DNA of 8,799 bases from DASVFB01 sp045806505. GTDB taxonomy: Bacteria; Actinomycetota; Thermoleophilia; Gaiellales; Gaiellaceae. Position 1 is the first letter of the stretch. Each line of letters begins with the position of its first letter. The DNA is taken from contig JBJMJE010000341.1 in NCBI GenBank assembly GCA_045806505.1, positions 1 to 8,799 on the forward strand, read 5' to 3'. The position numbers and the translations under genes are program-made. The notes beneath the pieces were generated by a model. It was not told where the DNA came from, did no database searches, and saw only the letters and a list, made by a program, of their open reading frames with translations. Below, in pieces: positions 7,458 through 8,799 of this stretch.

Positions 7458-8799
7458 CGCGCAGGCGGTTGACGCCGAGCTCCGTCGCGAGCTCCTTCGC
7501 ACGTTCGCGAATGTGCGCGCGCAGGTCCTCCGGCTCGAGTACGACCGCGCTCCCGCGGAAGGAGAAGATCTCGCTCTCGAGCCACTCCGGACTGCCGACG
7601 GGAAGGTCGGCGACGGCCGATCCGTCGGTGAGCGGCCGGGCGCCGCGCTCGACCGCCCAGCGAGCCACCTCCTCCGTATAGACGACGCGCGCGCTGCGGG
7701 CGTCGCGGAGACGGCTCGGCTCGAACCCCTCGCGCGGCTCGAAGCGCTCGCTCAGCAGCTTCGCCTCGCGCATGCGGTCGAGGCGGAAGCTCCGCTCGCC
7801 GTCGCGCGTGCGGTCCCAGGTGTGCACCGTCCAGTTCGGCAGCTCGCGCTCCAGGACGTACGGCTCCACGACGCGCGTCGACGACGTCTCCTCGCCTTCC
7901 TTCTGGTACTCGATCTCCACGAGCCGCCGACCGCGGATCGCGGTCGTGAACGTCGAGACGAAGCTCTCCTCGGAGTCGTCCGTTTGCGGCTCAGGCGTCT
8001 GCACGAGCTCGAATTCGCCGAACGTCTCCTCGAGCTTCTTCCGTACCCGCTCGAGCGGAGTGTGCGCCTCCGCAGCGATCATCGGCCCGACGTACTCGAG
8101 CGCCAGCCTGATCGCCCGCGCCTCGAGCGGCGTCAGCCGTGGCGCCGCGCGGAACGTTTCGCCGTACAGCTCCTTGTCGACGTGCACCTCGCCGTCGCTG
8201 AGCTCGGCATAGACGGTGTAACAACCGCCGCCGAAGTTGACGAGGTTGAGCAGCGAGAGGTGATCCTCGAGCTCCTCGGGCGGGATCCGGAAGCGCTCGC
8301 TCAGGTCGCCGGCCGGGATCGTGGCCTCGCGGCCTTGTCCGCAGCGTGCGAGCAGGTACGCCAGCAGCGCCTGCAGCACTGCAAACCGTTCGGGTGTCAC
8401 CGGCCCGGCGGTCCGCTCGGCGCCGTCCTGGACGTCCCGTGCAGGCGCATCCTTTGCGAGCTGCGGTGGCTCGCCGTGGTGCGCCTGCTGCACCGCGCGG
8501 AGCGCGCGCGCCACCTCTCGCCGAAGCGCCGGCGGCTCGACCGGCACCGCGCGCCCGTCCTGGCGCAGCACCCACGATGCGAGGAGCGGGATCGACGAGT
8601 ACTCGGTGACGAAGACGTCATCCTCGAGATGACCCGTCTGCCCGTACGCGCGCTCGACCCACCAGGCGGTGTCGCTGGTGACCTCGATGCGCGCCTCGCC
8701 CTTGATGTCGCCGATCTGCCACGGCGGCCGGCCGCGGTACTCGTCGATGTCGAAGTCGGTCGGCATGCGGAAGTCGCGCTCGCGCCGCGTGGCGAAGCG
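7444..8799 (-). CDS. pafBC: Fused PafB-PafC-type WYL transcriptional regulator, partial (5' end missing)
   Basis: The frame stays open to the window edge (451 residues seen). The ATG at 8766 is probably internal, because RRERDFR just before it continues into family-like sequence MPTDFDIDEY. From the edge, residues ~12-107 resemble the WCX C-terminal extension of a first WYL protein. A ~25-residue linker follows. Residues ~133-200 are a second winged helix-turn-helix (RFAVLQALLAYLL to RFRIPPEELEDHLSLLNLV). Residues ~280-345 are a second WYL domain (RLVEIEYQKEG, then RSFRLDRM), with WTV at 323-325 where WYL is typical. Residues ~368-440 are a second WCX. In mycobacteria PafB and PafC are separate proteins forming a heterodimer that activates the RecA/LexA-independent DNA-damage response; a natural PafBC fusion is known in Arthrobacter. 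The order here fits such a fusion, with PafB's DNA-binding and WYL domains outside the window. The role is inferred from family; it could be another tandem WYL regulator. Confidence 0.82.
   Translation of the reverse strand, partial: RFATRRERDFRMPTDFDIDEYRGRPPWQIGDIKGEARIEVTSDTAWWVERAYGQTGHLEDDVFVTEYSSIPLLASWVLRQDGRAVPVEPPALRREVARALRAVQQAHHGEPPQLAKDAPARDVQDGAERTAGPVTPERFAVLQALLAYLLARCGQGREATIPAGDLSERFRIPPEELEDHLSLLNLVNFGGGCYTVYAELSDGEVHVDKELYGETFRAAPRLTPLEARAIRLALEYVGPMIAAEAHTPLERVRKKLEETFGEFELVQTPEPQTDDSEESFVSTFTTAIRGRRLVEIEYQKEGEETSSTRVVEPYVLERELPNWTVHTWDRTRDGERSFRLDRMREAKLLSERFEPREGFEPSRLRDARSARVVYTEEVARWAVERGARPLTDGSAVADLPVGSPEWLESEIFSFRGSAVVLEPEDLRAHIRERAKELATELGVNRLRVTTS

Noticed and set aside
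8764..8766. ATG as the start of the WYL regulator
   Set aside because: The frame continues to the window edge with family-like sequence, and a start here would remove the first wHTH and WYL domains expected before a WCX block.

Overview
This is a high-GC chromosomal window, densely coding with strong GC bias at third codon positions. It most likely comes from an actinobacterium. The best pointers are a fused PafB-PafC-type WYL regulator, a large secreted M14 metallopeptidase of a type I associate with high-GC Gram-positives, GTG starts, and a T-tract-free terminator. A deep-branching class such as Thermoleophilia (Gaiella/Solirubrobacter relatives) would fit, but this is inferred from protein style and no search was run.

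Layout: five protein genes fill almost the whole window. (1) 1-3657 (+) is the 3' part of a very large, probably secreted protein. It has a right-handed beta-helix, then a zinc carboxypeptidase (M14) domain with its catalytic residues intact, then a C-terminal module resembling a class I glutamine amidotransferase fold. Its start and any signal peptide lie left of the window. (2) A strong hairpin at 3671-3705 separates it from the convergent gene 3706-4665 (-), a zinc-less quinone-oxidoreductase-like medium-chain dehydrogenase. (3) Only 18 bp away and divergent, 4684-5676 (+) encodes the epoxyqueuosine reductase QueG (tRNA queuosine synthesis). (4) It overlaps by 7 nt with 5670-7457 (+), a membrane-anchored GAF-containing sensor histidine kinase with no response regulator in view. 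(5) Convergent with the kinase and overlapping it by 14 nt, 7444-8799 (-) is the C-terminal part of a fused PafBC-like DNA-damage-response activator, which runs off the right edge.

How they work together: the only clear co-transcription unit is queG-kinase. The others are separate transcription units meeting head-to-head or tail-to-tail, and no shared pathway is evident. No tRNA, rRNA, CRISPR array, insertion sequence, phage gene or toxin-antitoxin pair was seen. There is no gene-free stretch longer than about 50 bp. I did not find a convincing new multi-gene system. The most unusual items are the beta-helix/M14/amidotransferase-like protein, the queG-kinase coupling and the compacted dehydrogenase.
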